A stretch of DNA of 64,000 nucleotides from Acanthosepion pharaonis (GCA_903632075.3 CAHIKZ030000586.1:492001-556000); one strand, 5' to 3'. Positions 44,710-55,830 are shown, counted from the first letter of the stretch. The notes: generated from the sequence alone by a model not told the origin. Translations and numbers: made by a program.

Positions 44710-45846
44710 GTTATCATTTTAAAATTATTATTTTATTCCTCTATAAATTTAATTTATTTTGGAATTTAAAATAAAGTTTATTAGATTTCAGTTATTGGAT
44801 TTTATTTAGGCTTTTTTTTATTTTTAGGTCATTTTTTGGTTGTAAGTAATAGGTGGAAATATTTATTTTTTTGAAGAAATTCACCCACCCCCTGTTAAGA
44901 CCACCTTGTTTATTAATTTTTCACTTTGTTGGCCCTCTTTTATTAACCACTCTGTTCATTGAATATTGAAACAAATTCACCCCCACCTATACCAATTATT
45001 AAGACCTCCTTGTATTTGGCATCTAAGAGTAGCATAGTAGGAATTTGTGCCCGTGTTTGCATTTGGAAATGAGTTCTGAGGTTTTATTTAGGAGTTTACT
45101 TTCTTCTGAAAATGTAATTATTACTATTTTCTCATCTAGGCAAAGATTACCTCAGTTTTATATGTTTGTAAGCTGATGATGTTTTTTGCATTTTCATGTT
45201 ATTTTTGGTGTGTTTTTGAGTTTCCATATATAATTTGAGGTTGTGTGGTTTTCATATTTTTTGTTAAATGATGTTTTATGCAAGTAGCTTCTCTGTTTCC
45301 AGGGTTTTTCTGCTATACTTATAGATATTTTTTTATGGATTTCTGTTGAATCTTACTGTAACTTGGTATATTACATTATTTTGTAAGCAGTTACTATTTA
45401 GTGGGCATTTTGCAGTTATAGATGGGTGTTGTGCATATTTTAGGTATACTGATGATTTTTCTGTTCTTTTTTATGATTTGTAGTATTTTTTTCCCATACA
45501 GCTATAGCTAAGTTTTAAAGCATTTCTGTTGAATATTTTATGAAGTTTGCTTGATTTGGAGTGGTGACTGTTAAATGACTATGTAAAATATTCATAAAAA
45601 TATGCCAAATGAATATATGAAATATATAAATAAAATAATAAATATATGAAATATATAAATAAAATAATAAATTAAAAGTAATAAATAAATAAACAAATTA
45701 AAAGTCATGATTATAAATAACCTTAAATAACCTAAAGCATTAATCTTAAACAATGGGACCATGAACAGCCAGTTTTATTCTTCCTAAATTTCCTTTGATC
45801 CTCCAATAGCCATATACACTAAAGGAATGGTCTGAAGAATGATTTA
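44710..45846. other. Sequence between inverted arms, with small duplications
   Basis: Contains a loose direct repeat ('aaattcacccaccccctgtt', 'aagaccaccttg' near 44880 and 'aaattcacccccacctatac', 'aagacctccttg' near 44970) and a 29-bp tandem duplication at 45612-45671. The T- and G-rich middle has no coding motif. Confidence 0.5.
45612..45671. repeat. 29-bp tandem duplication
   Basis: Two near-identical copies of a unit containing 'atatatgaaatatataaat'. Confidence 0.85.
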
Positions 45847-45847
45847 G

Positions 45848-45904
45848 TCATGGAACTAACAGTAACTATGCAGTGTTGATTCCTATCTCTATGCTATAGT
45901 TATA
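45848..45904. repeat. Right arm of inverted repeat pair
   Basis: Reverse complement of 44653-44704, about 80% alike by eye. Confidence 0.75.
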
Positions 45905-45910
45905 CACAAA

Positions 45911-46189
45911 TCAAAAGTAATACCTTCTATTTATTTCCATAGAAACTATAACAAATATAAGAGTGGATAGAGTAACATCATTGGATAGGCTAACTTTGCT
46001 CACATCCCAATAAATATAGCATTCTTTAGATAAAAAGAAAGCTACACTTATTAAAAGAGAAAATAAGTTGCTCAGACAAAATATTCTTAAGAGTGCTGCT
46101 ATGGAATCTTGCCAAAATATAAATATGCACCCCAGATTTTTTTCGATATCACCTTTCCTAAGAGATATACTCTTTTCCAAAGCCAACAT
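45911..46189 (-). CDS. Unrecognised open frame in a repeat-associated segment
   Basis: A 92-codon minus-strand frame starting MLALEKSISLRKGD has two hydrophobic stretches (roughly residues 20-60) and ends VSMEINRRYYF. No domain is recognised. Its downstream flank is the repeat that also occurs inverted at 44.65 kb, so it probably belongs to a dispersed element and is not a host gene. It could also be chance. Confidence 0.2.
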   Translation of the reverse strand: MLALEKSISLRKGDIEKNLGCIFIFWQDSIAALLRIFCLSNLFSLLISVAFFLSKECYIYWDVSKVSLSNDVTLSTLIFVIVSMEINRRYYF

Positions 46190-46199
46190 ACATGAACGT

Positions 46200-47540
46200 A
46201 AAAATATTAAAAGTTTAAAAGAAAATGGTTAAATAAAGACCTACTATTGTTTAAAATAAATAATTTAATTAATTTCTCAAACTAAAATAAAATAATAAAT
46301 AATAATTGCATAAAAAAATTCAACAATAACAACGTTTACTCATTTTTATTTATTAGGAATTAAATTATATCACTTAGCATCCTCCATAGTTTACCTTGAT
46401 TTTCAAAGTTGAAAAAATATTTTTGAGCATTCTTAAATTTAAAAATTTTGAAAACCTAATGATATTTTTAATTCTGTTTGTAAATACTTGTTGCTAAATA
46501 AAATCCTCACATTTGCCTCAGACAGTAAAATATGTCAGTAAAGTTTTCCTTTTGTCTTTATACATAATTTGAACATATTTAAGCAGCAGTCCATCATTAA
46601 AACATGTTCTGTTAAATATTACAGACAAAGAATGTCTATTGAACTGGTGTCCAATTAATCTTTTTATTTCAATTAGAAACATGTAAAGGAACTTGCCAAA
46701 TGGAATATTAGTAGAATTTTCAACATGGCATCATTTGATGTTTTCAGAGAAAGAAGATTGAAAACCTAGAAATATCCAGTTTGGCATTTGAGGTGTTGTC
46801 AGTTTAAAGGTTAAAATGAACATAGGTTCATTGATTATTCTGATCTTTATGATGATTATTTCTATTGCATCACTGTAAGACAAACTCAACAGAAGACTAA
46901 ATAGACATGTTTAAATATATTCTTTGATATTATATACTACTAACATTGATGCACATACACATGTATGCATGTATGTGTGTGTGGGGGGGGGAATTCCATG
47001 ATTTAGTTAAACCAAAATATTCTCTTTTGTATCAACCCACTGATCTTTGCATTGTCTGTAACATTTAAAGCCAAAACATTTGAATGAAGCAAAACTATGT
47101 GCCTTTCTAAGTATCCTATAATTACATTCATTTTCTCCTAAATATAAACAAAATTTGTTAACACTTTCACATTTGTTTAAGCTACACATTATTAAAATCC
47201 AATAAAATTATTTAGATATGTTCATTTGTCTTGTGGAAAAATGAAATAAAATTAATAAATAAAAAAATAATAATGAGTAATAAAAAAAAGAAATACATTT
47301 TCCCTTGATGCTAAGATTAAAGGAACCAGAAATATGGTTGAAATGGTTTTGGCTAGAAATCCTATAAAAAGGTAAACATTTCCTGCTTCACTATCATTCT
47401 CTTCTTTGTTCCAAGATGTGAACCATGTGGTAACTATGTTACCACTGGGGAATATTAGTTTCCTCATTCCACTGACAACTGAGCACTCTTTCCACTTTCT
47501 GATGCAAAAACCTCAACATATGAAGTAAGTCAGGCTTCCT
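46200..47540. other. AT-rich sequence, nothing recognised
   Basis: Includes a short TG/poly-G run at about 46974-46990. Minus-strand frames at 47007-47189 and 47252-47467 lack motifs. Confidence 0.5.
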
Positions 47541-47544
47541 CTTT

Positions 47545-47815
47545 GATTGTTCACACTCAGCACATGGCTGACTTGAGCACACTCATAGTAATGAGGCTTA
47601 TACTGACTTACCCTAACTTCTGGACCAAGAAAAAAAAAACAGACATCCCATAACCATGTTTAAATCTCCAAGTGATAATGTTAATAGAAGCTTTCCTTTA
47701 GTTGTCCCAACTCTGTGCAAGACTAACTTGAGCTTGACTATGAATATAATACTTATACTTACCTAGCCTAACTTCTGGACCAGAAAGAGAACAGATATAC
47801 CCAAGAGACATAGAG
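47545..47815. repeat. Local direct duplication, about 155-bp spacing
   Basis: Blocks containing 'acttgagc', 'cttatact' and TAACTTCTGGACCA followed by an A/G-rich run and an 'acagatatacccaa/acagacatccca' block occur twice (about 47570-47655 and 47728-47805). Confidence 0.7.
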
Positions 47816-48109
47816 AACTTTGTTTCACTACAGTCACCATAAAAAAAATAAATGTCCATAGTAGAAACTCAAGCTTTGTATGTTTTCTTTTTTTAGTTGT
47901 TTACATATATGAACATACACCTTCACCTAAAATACATGCAAACACTTAACCTGTTAACTTCCACAAACTTGATTTTTTTTCAATTTACAAACTCAGATAT
48001 ATTATAAATGCTTTTAACAAAAAATCATAAAGGATGAGAATTTTTAAAATGATCTACTGATCTTTCTATTAATGCTACAATAATTTAATTGGTAATTTCT
48101 TTGAAAGTT

Positions 48110-48198
48110 GCCTCATTCAACAAACACCTGAAGAGATTGGTGGGCACAATGGCTGAAATGTTGTGATATTTAATAAAAACAAGAATGTAGATGACCAT
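48110..48198 (+). repeat. SINE family A tail only
   Basis: 'aacacctgaagagattggtg', 'gctgaaatgttgtgatat' and 'aacaagaatgtagatgac' match the 3' end of the family. The head and body are absent. It abuts the jockey LINE remnant. Confidence 0.65.
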
Positions 48199-48199
48199 A

Positions 48200-48790
48200 G
48201 TTTGGTAGCCAATCTTTCATCTGACTTAGCTCTAATAGCCCAATGAGGGGAAAACTGGCTTGTAACTTTCAATACTTCAAAAACCAAGCTCATCACTTTT
48301 CATCATCACTGAAGTGACCCTAAATTCTTACCAGTCATGATGAATGGTTGCACCCTCAAAAAGTTTCCTTGCTTTGAGTGTCTTTTAGCACTTAAGTTCA
48401 CTTCAGACCTCAAGTAGAACTAATTGTTTATTCAACCTTGTAGGTAATTAATTATTTTCCATCCTACAACCACTCTCCCATAGATGCAACATTTCAAGCC
48501 CCTTACTACTCTATTGCTATTTTCATAGAAAAAGTTCTGACAAGCTACATTTCCTAGTTCCACTTTACAATTTATCATGTCATATATACAGGGATGAACC
48601 ATCTTTATTCTCTTCATATTCCATTGGTAAGAAGAAAATTTCATTCAGACATATTCTTCCCAAGAGCCAATAATTTATGGAACAAAATCCAAGGGGATGC
48701 TTTCCTGAACACTACAATCATGATTGTTTCAAGTCTATGGTCAGTCATTATCTATTGTACTTATCTTCATAATCTGGACTCAGTAAATGA
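48200..48790 (+). pseudogene. Jockey-like LINE, RT C-terminal remnant (copy 1)
   Basis: The frames read GENWLVTFNTSKTKLITFHH (the post-catalytic 'N..KT..L.F' block), PVMMNGCTLK, and, after internal loss, LYSLHIPLVRRKFHSDIFFP and LWNKI, the conserved C-terminal blocks of jockey-type elements. Compared with copy 2 at the window end, the stretch between 'FTSDLK' and the Cys-rich C-terminal part is deleted. There are multiple stops. A minus-strand frame (48432-48644) is a shadow. Confidence 0.75.
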
Positions 48791-48799
48791 GTTTGTTGT

Positions 48800-50660
48800 A
48801 TGGATGTAGGAGATGGAACTAAGCCTCTACCTTGAGTTGCTCTTGCACCTTGTATTGGGTGAACATTTGGTAAAAGAAAAATCGTTATTCAGTCTAAATC
48901 ATTCATATCTTTCTTTGTCTCACAGTCCCTAACAAAAATTTTAAAAAATGTTTCTCTTAAAATGTTATTTATCAACTAATCAATTTGTACCAAAGAAACT
49001 GCTTGAGAAATCAATATGGATTCATATTTTAATGTAAAAATATCTTCCCTATAAAATTATATCCTGAATATTATCTTGGACATTTTTATACCTTTTCTTT
49101 TTCATTAATATTCTTCATTTTATTTGAACCAAATAGTATAGAAAATGCTATTTCTTTAAAATTAATGACATCCAATAATTTACTGAAAAAAAAGAGCTTA
49201 ACATGATGAAAAAGGCTCTGAACTTGATGAAAACAGTCTTATTGCCAAAATGTTTATTGTTAAGAAGACAGACCAAAGTATTTTTTGATTATTTAATTAA
49301 ATTTTTTAATCCTTTTAAAATTTTGGTTAAATGTCTTGTTTTTCTTGCATCAGCAGGGCAACAAAGATTAGTATAAGAAATTTTAGCATCTTTTTGTGAT
49401 AAAAACACATTGATTTGGAAATTCTTGCAAAAATCAAATAATTGTTGGATTTTAATGAAATGTTCAAGACTTATTCAGAAATGAATTACATTTTAGAAAC
49501 TTTATTTCTTAGAAAATCTGTACATCTTTACATCTGTTACCCCCACTTACATAATGAAATTTCCAGAAATTAAATTTTGTCCTTTATCATAATTACATCA
49601 GTTAAAAGCAGGACTCCATGAAGAATATAAATCATCAATTTTTTTTCAAACAGTTACTTATTTACTGAAAATCTGTTCTGAATTGTAAAATAAAAATGCA
49701 GTCAATCTAAGACATTATTTAATTAGAAAAGCTTTTAATTTCTTTTATAAATAAGATATATTAAAGACACTATTGTCTTAAGAAAAAAATTAAATGTATA
49801 ATGAATTTTTACAAGATTTGTTTTCATTTTTTTACATTTTAATTAGAATAACTTATTAAGTTTTAAATATTTTTTAATCTTTTAAAATTCTGTATTAATT
49901 TACTTTTAGATGATATTATTGTGAAGTGAAAACTATATTTACTAATCATAAATTGAAAAGCTTTGTACAAATCATCAAACACCAATATTTTTAAAAGAAT
50001 TTTGAATTTTTTTTATATCTATAAATGTGCAGAAAATAAGAGCAATAACTATAGTAAATTTACAGCCAAGATATTCCAAATTCAATAAAACATTAGATTA
50101 CAGAGAATATTTTCTTAAATTTTTAAGATTACTAAGTACATAAAAATTATGTATAAAGGCTCTCATGTTAATTCAATTACTTCTTTAATGCCTAAAGCCC
50201 CCTATAGAACTACATTAGATAAATGTCAATCTGTCATCAAACTGTCAAACCTGGAAATGCTTTAAATAAACAGCTACTGTCAGATTAAAAAGGCATTTCA
50301 GTGATAATTTAAACTTAAAGTAAATTATAGATGTTTCAAATCAGATTAATTATACTTTAAATCAGCTGCTATTCTTCAAAAAAATTTTCTGAAAAGTATA
50401 TTTTATTTTTTGGAACATTTTTTTAATAAAAAGAATTACATTGCGATGAAAGACAACCAAAAAAGGGCGCAAATCAGCTATTTTAGAAAAAAAAGGACAT
50501 CTTCCAGTTAATTTAAATTATTTTTTGAAATACAGAAAAGTATTTTGCTTATTGGAAATATTAAATTTAATCTATTAGCTTGAAATTAAAGCTAAAATAA
50601 AAGCTTCAAGAAAGATTTTTCATTTTTAAAAATTCATTTTAAAACTTAGGTATCTTTTTT
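48800..50660. other. Repeat-poor AT-rich block
   Basis: No SINE, LINE, MITE or microsatellite is recognisable for about 1.9 kb, unlike most of the window. The patch 50150-50380 has two close CTGTCA motifs and several TAAT-type boxes ('ctgtcatcaaactgtcaaacc', 'tactgtcagatt'). It is a reasonable place to look for conserved non-coding sequence, but nothing is demonstrated. Confidence 0.35.
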
Positions 50661-50666
50661 TTTGTT

Positions 50667-50709
50667 TTTTTTTAGGTCCCTACTTAAAGTAAGTAGGGAC
50701 CTAAAAAAA
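50667..50709. repeat. Perfect hairpin, 20-bp arms, 3-nt loop
   Basis: TTTTTTTAGGTCCCTACTTA (50667-50686) is exactly reverse-complementary to 50690-50709, with loop AAG. The outer seven pairs are T:A, so the informative core is 13 bp (AGGTCCCTACTTA). It lies in repeat-poor sequence. Confidence 0.9.
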
Positions 50710-51280
50710 CAAGAATTAGAATTAATTTTAAAGGGTCTAATTTATTTTGAATATTTTGCATGAAGTATTACAAATGTTAGGGTAATTGAAACTGTATCAA
50801 TGGGTTGCTTTCTCTTCTCACTTCCTTGTCCCTTCATTTTTTTTAAAAAATGTTTTTGATTTATTTCTATTTGTACATACATTTTGCAAAATAAGAACTC
50901 TACTTAGCAATAGAATGCTATACATTTACAACTACCAAATTTTACATCCAGTGAACCTCACACATTGTTGTTATGATGATGCATTGTGTGAAAGGGACCA
51001 GTGTATAGGAAATGAATCAATTTCCCGTCAGTAAAGTTCTAGAAAAATGAGATCAACTTTGGCATAATTCTTAATATATAAAAAAACACCTATGCACATT
51101 TTCAAAAAAATAAAATACTCAACCACATATTTTGACCAATCGAGTGTACAAAAAATATGCAGTTGCTTCGTAAGAAATTTGTGAACCTAACGCACATGTG
51201 CGTGATCCCATCAGAACATTTTAAAAAATGAGAATATTTTCAAACTGCATCAGAATAGTTTACTTGTCCAGCAAGATGAA
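50710..51280. other. AT-rich sequence, nothing recognised
   Basis: The 82-codon frame at 50786-51034 shows no motif. A short stretch near 51180-51215 contains CpGs ('aacgcacatgtgcgtgatc'), an imperfect palindrome around ACGCACATGTGCGT. Confidence 0.45.
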
Positions 51281-51340
51281 CACAACTGTGTCTCACCAGC
51301 AGCCCGCTCCATACAACTGTGTCTCACCACAGCCTGCTCC
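51281..51340. repeat. 30-bp tandem duplication over a splice-donor-like site
   Basis: 51281-51310 and 51311-51340 are two copies of a 30-bp unit (shared 'acaactgtgtctcaccac/gc' and 'agcc.gctcc'). On the minus strand each copy ends an open segment with a 'ctg-gtgaga' donor-like motif. Confidence 0.85.
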
Positions 51341-51399
51341 TTGATGATAATGCTTTTAACACCATGCAACTGCTGATATTCCTCTATAACTCGCAGAGA
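51328..51399 (-). CDS. Candidate internal coding exon (24 codons)
   Basis: On the minus strand, 'cgttttgtttttctttaaag' is a strong acceptor ending at 51400. It is followed by 72 nt reading SLRVIEEYQQLHGVKSIII then KEQAV, and then GTGAGA as donor (51322-51327). The segment is clearly richer in G+C than its flanks, has a charged, amphipathic residue mix, and is a multiple of three, so it would be a phase-0/0 cassette exon. The frame remains open beyond the donor for 23 more codons across a 30-bp tandem duplication that repeats the donor. No protein family is recognised and no neighbouring exon was found, so most of any such gene would lie outside or be too short to see. Confidence 0.4.
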
Positions 51400-51878
51400 C
51401 TTTAAAGAAAAACAAAACGAATGATTAATTTTTGTTATCAGATATTTCCACAAATTCTTCTGTTGTAAAAAGAAAAGGAAATAAAAACTTCTTTATTTTG
51501 TAGCACTTATGTTAATTGTTTTCTATTAACATTAGTACCACTACACAGGGTATTTGTTTAGTGAACACTGAGTTGTGAAGAACAGTATTTTAATACTTAG
51601 TTGTAAAATAAAATAATAAATGTTGTAGTTCTCACTGCACTCAAATACCTTTACCACTCATTCATCCTATTCAATTGAAAAAAAAATTATTTAATAACAA
51701 TAAATGAAGCTCAACAGCAAACACTCAGAAAGTTGTGATAATGTATTTTTTTCATTGTAAAAAGTAAGTAAAGAAACTGAAGACTGTAAATTAATATGTT
51801 ATCTTTCAAAAAGCTCTTGACAATTTACAATAATGTTTGGTTTAATATCTGTATATATCTCTGAGATGAGGTATTATG

Positions 51879-52225
51879 ATTACTTATATTATTTACATTA
51901 TTCTGACTGTTATCCTTGTCTTCATTGCCATATTATACATTCTGGCCTTCTTCAGATGATTGGAATATCAAACTGAACCCTTTATTTCATCCACCAGGGT
52001 AGATTGTTCTAGTTCCACATGCTATGTTCCTTCCAGATGTTTCAGTTATTTCCCTTTAACTCAACACCCCAAGTTTTGGTTCACCGCCACTGTAGCCAGG
52101 TATTGAACTCAGAACTCTTTGGGTCTATTCACGGGATCTAACCAATGCCTTTATCCACTGGGCCACATTGTGAATATGACAATGATGAGGATAACAGTCT
52201 GAATAATGTAAATGATTTAAGTAAT
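51879..52225 (-). repeat. SINE family A, full foldback copy, minus strand
   Basis: On the minus strand: A box TGGCCCAGTGG (52155-52165), B-box-like GAGTTCAATACC (about 52099-52110), body 'aagggaaataactgaaac', 'gcatgtggaactagaacaat', 'gggttcagtttgatattcc', tail 'catctgaagaaggccagaat', 'atggcaatgaagacaagga'. The first and last about 58 bp are inverted repeats ('attactta', 'atttacattatt', 'gactgttatcct', 'catatt'), so the SINE is enclosed by what look like terminal inverted repeats made from its own tail. Confidence 0.8.
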
Positions 52226-52229
52226 GTTT

Positions 52230-53635
52230 TATTTATAATATCAAGAATACATAAATTCATAAATATCACCATTGACATGATAAATATTATATATTTTTTA
52301 TGATTTTATGTTATGTTTTTTTTTTTGTTTTATGTTAGGGAAATCATTTCCCAAATGGGAAAACATTATTTGTATTGTCTTAGAATTATCCTTTTGAGTA
52401 CATTAGGGGAAATACTTATGGCTTGATTTCTCCCTCAATGGACCCTACACTCTTCCAGGTCCTTGGTGGATTTTTTGAAACATTCTTCATCATTAATGAG
52501 ATTTGAAAATAACAGAAACTTTACTAACTTTTAAAATTTTTTATATTTTCTATTTTTGCTTCTTGACTATCATATTTCAAGGCATAGACTCTCTAGTTTT
52601 AACAGGGAAACATTTTCAGTGTATTTATGAAAATGCATTTAATTGAAATAATTACCTAAATTTAGGCAGAAACAAGAAAAACTTTGGACAAAAAATGCAA
52701 CTAGGACAGTACAAATTTTTTTTAATAACAATATACAATAATTTACAAGTGAAATCAAGTAGACCAAATGATTTTATAAAAACATGATTTTTAAGTAAAG
52801 TACTTGTAATAATTTTTTAATTTTGAGGAGTCTTGCTATCACTCAAACCTCAGTGATAACTATCAGATATCTGGTATGAACAAATAAATACATGAATAAT
52901 AATGACAAGAACAGGAAATTAGGAGACAAATTAAAATTATCCAGATTAAGATATTGAAAACATCAGAAATACTGAGAAACATTGAGTACTGAGGAAACCT
53001 GTTGTCACTTAATTCTCCTGTAGAGACCTAATTAATACTGGTATGAACATACAAAGAGTTAATAATGATATTTGTGTAAATAATATTACATTATTAAGCT
53101 TACTAGCTTAATACTGTAAGTGGATCAAATTTAAACCCAAATAAAATGCATGATATCAAATTATTTCTTTTGTTAATATTATCACAAAGATAACATATTC
53201 TAAAATCAAATTTTAAATGTTTTTTTCCAAATTATTAAATATGTACTATTTTAGGTTTCTGGCTGATAAGCAAAAATGTCTGAACCTGAATATTTCTATT
53301 ATTGTAAGTAAATATTAGATGGAAAACTTAAGAAACTGATTTTGGTTGTTTAAAGATTTACTTAATATTTTCATCATTTGTCATTAATTTCTTTTCATTT
53401 CTTTTTTTATTTCTTATATTCACTATCCAATTTTTTTCTTGATGCTCTCATTTTACTAATACTAAATGAGTATTATATCCTTTATTAACATAATATTTCT
53501 ATACTTAAACACCAGCAAAAAATAAGGGCTATACATTTACCTACCCTGCCTTGCAAATAAAATAAGTTGCTATTCTAAATGATATAATAAAGATTATTAT
53601 TCATTTAACAATCATCTTGGCAGAGTTTTTTTAAT
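52230..53635. other. AT-rich sequence, nothing recognised
   Basis: A less AT-rich patch at 52420-52480 ('ccctcaatggaccctacact') has no open frame of note. Confidence 0.5.
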
Positions 53636-53639
53636 CAAT

Positions 53640-53945
53640 TCACCCCCACCCCAAACAAAGGCAATAAAGCCACTAAGATGCAAGTGTTTACTTACTGATT
53701 GTGAGAGAATATGAGAAAAAACATTACTAAGGAGAGAGAATAATAACAGATTGGAATTAAGAAAACAAAAGATAAGGGTCGACATTGCATTTAAATTTTT
53801 AAAAATCAAAGTTGGCTGGAATACATGTGCCACAAAGAAAGTTCCACAAGCAAGAAGTGTGAGAGAAGAAATTGTTAACATAGAACTTACAATTACATCT
53901 AGCCATTTCAACTGTAAAATTATGAGACCTTCCTACTAGCCTAGT
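53640..53945 (+). repeat. Dispersed repeat family C, copy 1
   Basis: Shares with 55515-55830, in the same orientation, 'cgacattgcatttaaatttt', 'gcaagaagtgtgagagaa', 'tacatctagccatttcaac' and 'ctagcctagtact'. No coding motif; the open frames on both strands are coincidental. The class is unknown. Confidence 0.7.
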
Positions 53946-55055
53946 ACTGCATATACAGTCAAAGCTAACACCAACTACCCACAAATTTCTCTCCTAAATT
54001 TTACATTTAAAATTAGTATCATTCAAAAGTGTTATCCAGCCAAATATCAAATAACTGATCTAAAATCTTATTTACTTTGAATATTTTCTGAACAATAGTC
54101 TTCTGAAGTGTTTTCTCCCAACATCTTATCCCATTAAATCTGGTTGACTACAAACTTTAAATCATTTTCTTCTTGCTTCTTACACAAGAAATTTGATTTA
54201 AGATGTATTAGTAAAATGGCAAATTGACCTTGTTCAACAATTACAAATTCTTTCTTATCATTATTGGTTGAAACAGTTGTTTTTTTTCTTTAATATATTT
54301 TTTCATTCTACAACATCTTTTCTAGTCTCACTCTCTGGGTCAGTATCAAGCTTGACTGACATAAACAGACTTGCAGGTCAATTGAGAACATTTGGCAACT
54401 AGTTTGATATGACCAGACCACAGAGTGACAGTTATAATAATTGGGAGATCTAAACCAACGGTTTTGTGTAAACACAGGTGTGAGGATTGAAAAGCACACT
54501 GTCTATATTGGCTTTCTGCTACCCCAAGGGTTGAGGTCAGGAGGTTAGAAAATATGAAAAGAAGAACTAGTTGCAGATGAGAAGAAATTAAGGGTAGGAA
54601 TAAGTGGGTTGAAGAAGTGAAAGGAAGAGAAATAAAACTGGTTTGAAAATTTGGGAAATGAAAGAGAAATGGGTCATGTTCATGTGATGTAGGTGAGTGT
54701 AATAAAAAGAAAAAGTGTTGCTTACATTAGTTGCGCACACACACACACAAATTTAACCAAATTTAAAAGTGTGGCTGTTGCATAGTTTCTGAAATATTTA
54801 ATGTTTACATAAATTAAGAGACACACATCTATGCATGCTTATATGATCTATATGCATCCCAGTTGACAATAGCTGAACATTAATTTTCATTTGATTGTTC
54901 CAATGTAATTAAGATTTTTAAATATAAAAGCTTTGGATGTACTGATAGTGTAATGGTTATTGACAAAGAAGGTAGAATTGGATTAAGATTTAAGACTAAA
55001 CATATATATTTGATTAGATTAATTTTAACTAATTTTAATCCTGTTTTTATTTATC
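53946..55055. other. Unrecognised sequence with purine-rich stretch
   Basis: 54530-54720 is strongly A/G-rich on the plus strand and a (CA)7 run lies at 54735-54749. A minus-strand frame at 54308-54499 has no motif. Confidence 0.5.
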
Positions 55056-55060
55056 TAATT

Positions 55061-55240
55061 TTCAAGTATTTACATTATTCAGACCATGTGTACTTGGGAA
55101 CTGTTATTTCCCTTTGCTAACTCAGCTGTCCAAGTTTTGTTCATCTCTGCTGTGGCTAAAAACATTGATTGAAGTAACTCAGTGATTTGATCCAAAGAAT
55201 TTTGAATTCAATACCTGGACACAGAAAACAAAACTTTATG
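55061..55240 (+). repeat. SINE family A, foldback form, truncated
   Basis: It starts with the same left terminus TATTTACATTATTCAGAC as the copies at 22.58 and 51.88 kb, then runs into a reverse-complemented SINE body ('gttatttccctttgctaac', 'caagttttgttcatct', 'ctgtggct') before the forward head ('aaaaacattgattgaagtaa', B-box-like TGAATTCAATACCTGG, 55203-55218). It ends in a microsatellite where the forward body should continue. Confidence 0.7.
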
Positions 55241-55241
55241 A

Positions 55242-55244
<3 letters not shown>

Positions 55245-55330
<86 letters not shown>

Positions 55331-55338
55331 GTGTGTAT
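55245..55338. repeat. Compound (CA)n-(TA)n-(TATG)n microsatellite
   Basis: A CA run (55245-55278), TA run (55279-55304), TATG units (to about 55330) and a short GT run follow one another without gaps. They replace the 3' part of the foldback SINE. The Thr-His and Tyr-Ile open frames here are artefacts. Confidence 0.95.
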
Positions 55339-55514
55339 TTGCATTTGTTGGTATTTATTGAGCTCAGCTGAGTCTGACACAAGACTGCAAGAATACCCAA
55401 TGAGCATTAGTACATTATCAATTCTTTTTATAATATTTTACAAGGTTAACTTGTCAACCATTGCTCTATGGTAAGCATCTTGATTTTGTTTGAATTTGTA
55501 GGCATATTTTTTAA

Positions 55515-55830
55515 TTATTTCACTTCAAGCAAGGTGAAAATGCCACTAGTATGCAGGGGATTATAGGGAATGAAAATGAGAGAAAAGACTGATTATAGAG
55601 AGGATTATGGAAAGGACAAAAAATAAATGGGATTCAAGAAGATAGAAGATGGCAGTTGACGTTGCATTTAAATTTTTGAAGCTTGTAGTTATCGGGGAAG
55701 CAAGTAAGCAGAAGAGAGTTTCACAGGCGAGAAGTGTGAGAAAAAAAAACTGGTGGAGTAGAAGTGGTGGTTACATTTAGCTATTTCAACAGTGGGACCT
55801 AGATGCCAATCTAGTAGTACACTTAAATTC
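55515..55830 (+). repeat. Dispersed repeat family C, copy 2
   Basis: Direct relative of 53640-53945; see there. The homology may begin earlier, in an A/G-rich lead-in ('gagagaaaagactgattatag'). Confidence 0.7.

Noticed and set aside
50667..50709. Bacterial-type terminator
   Set aside because: The hairpin flanked by T and A runs looks like one, but everything else in the window is eukaryotic; the T/A runs are part of the arms.
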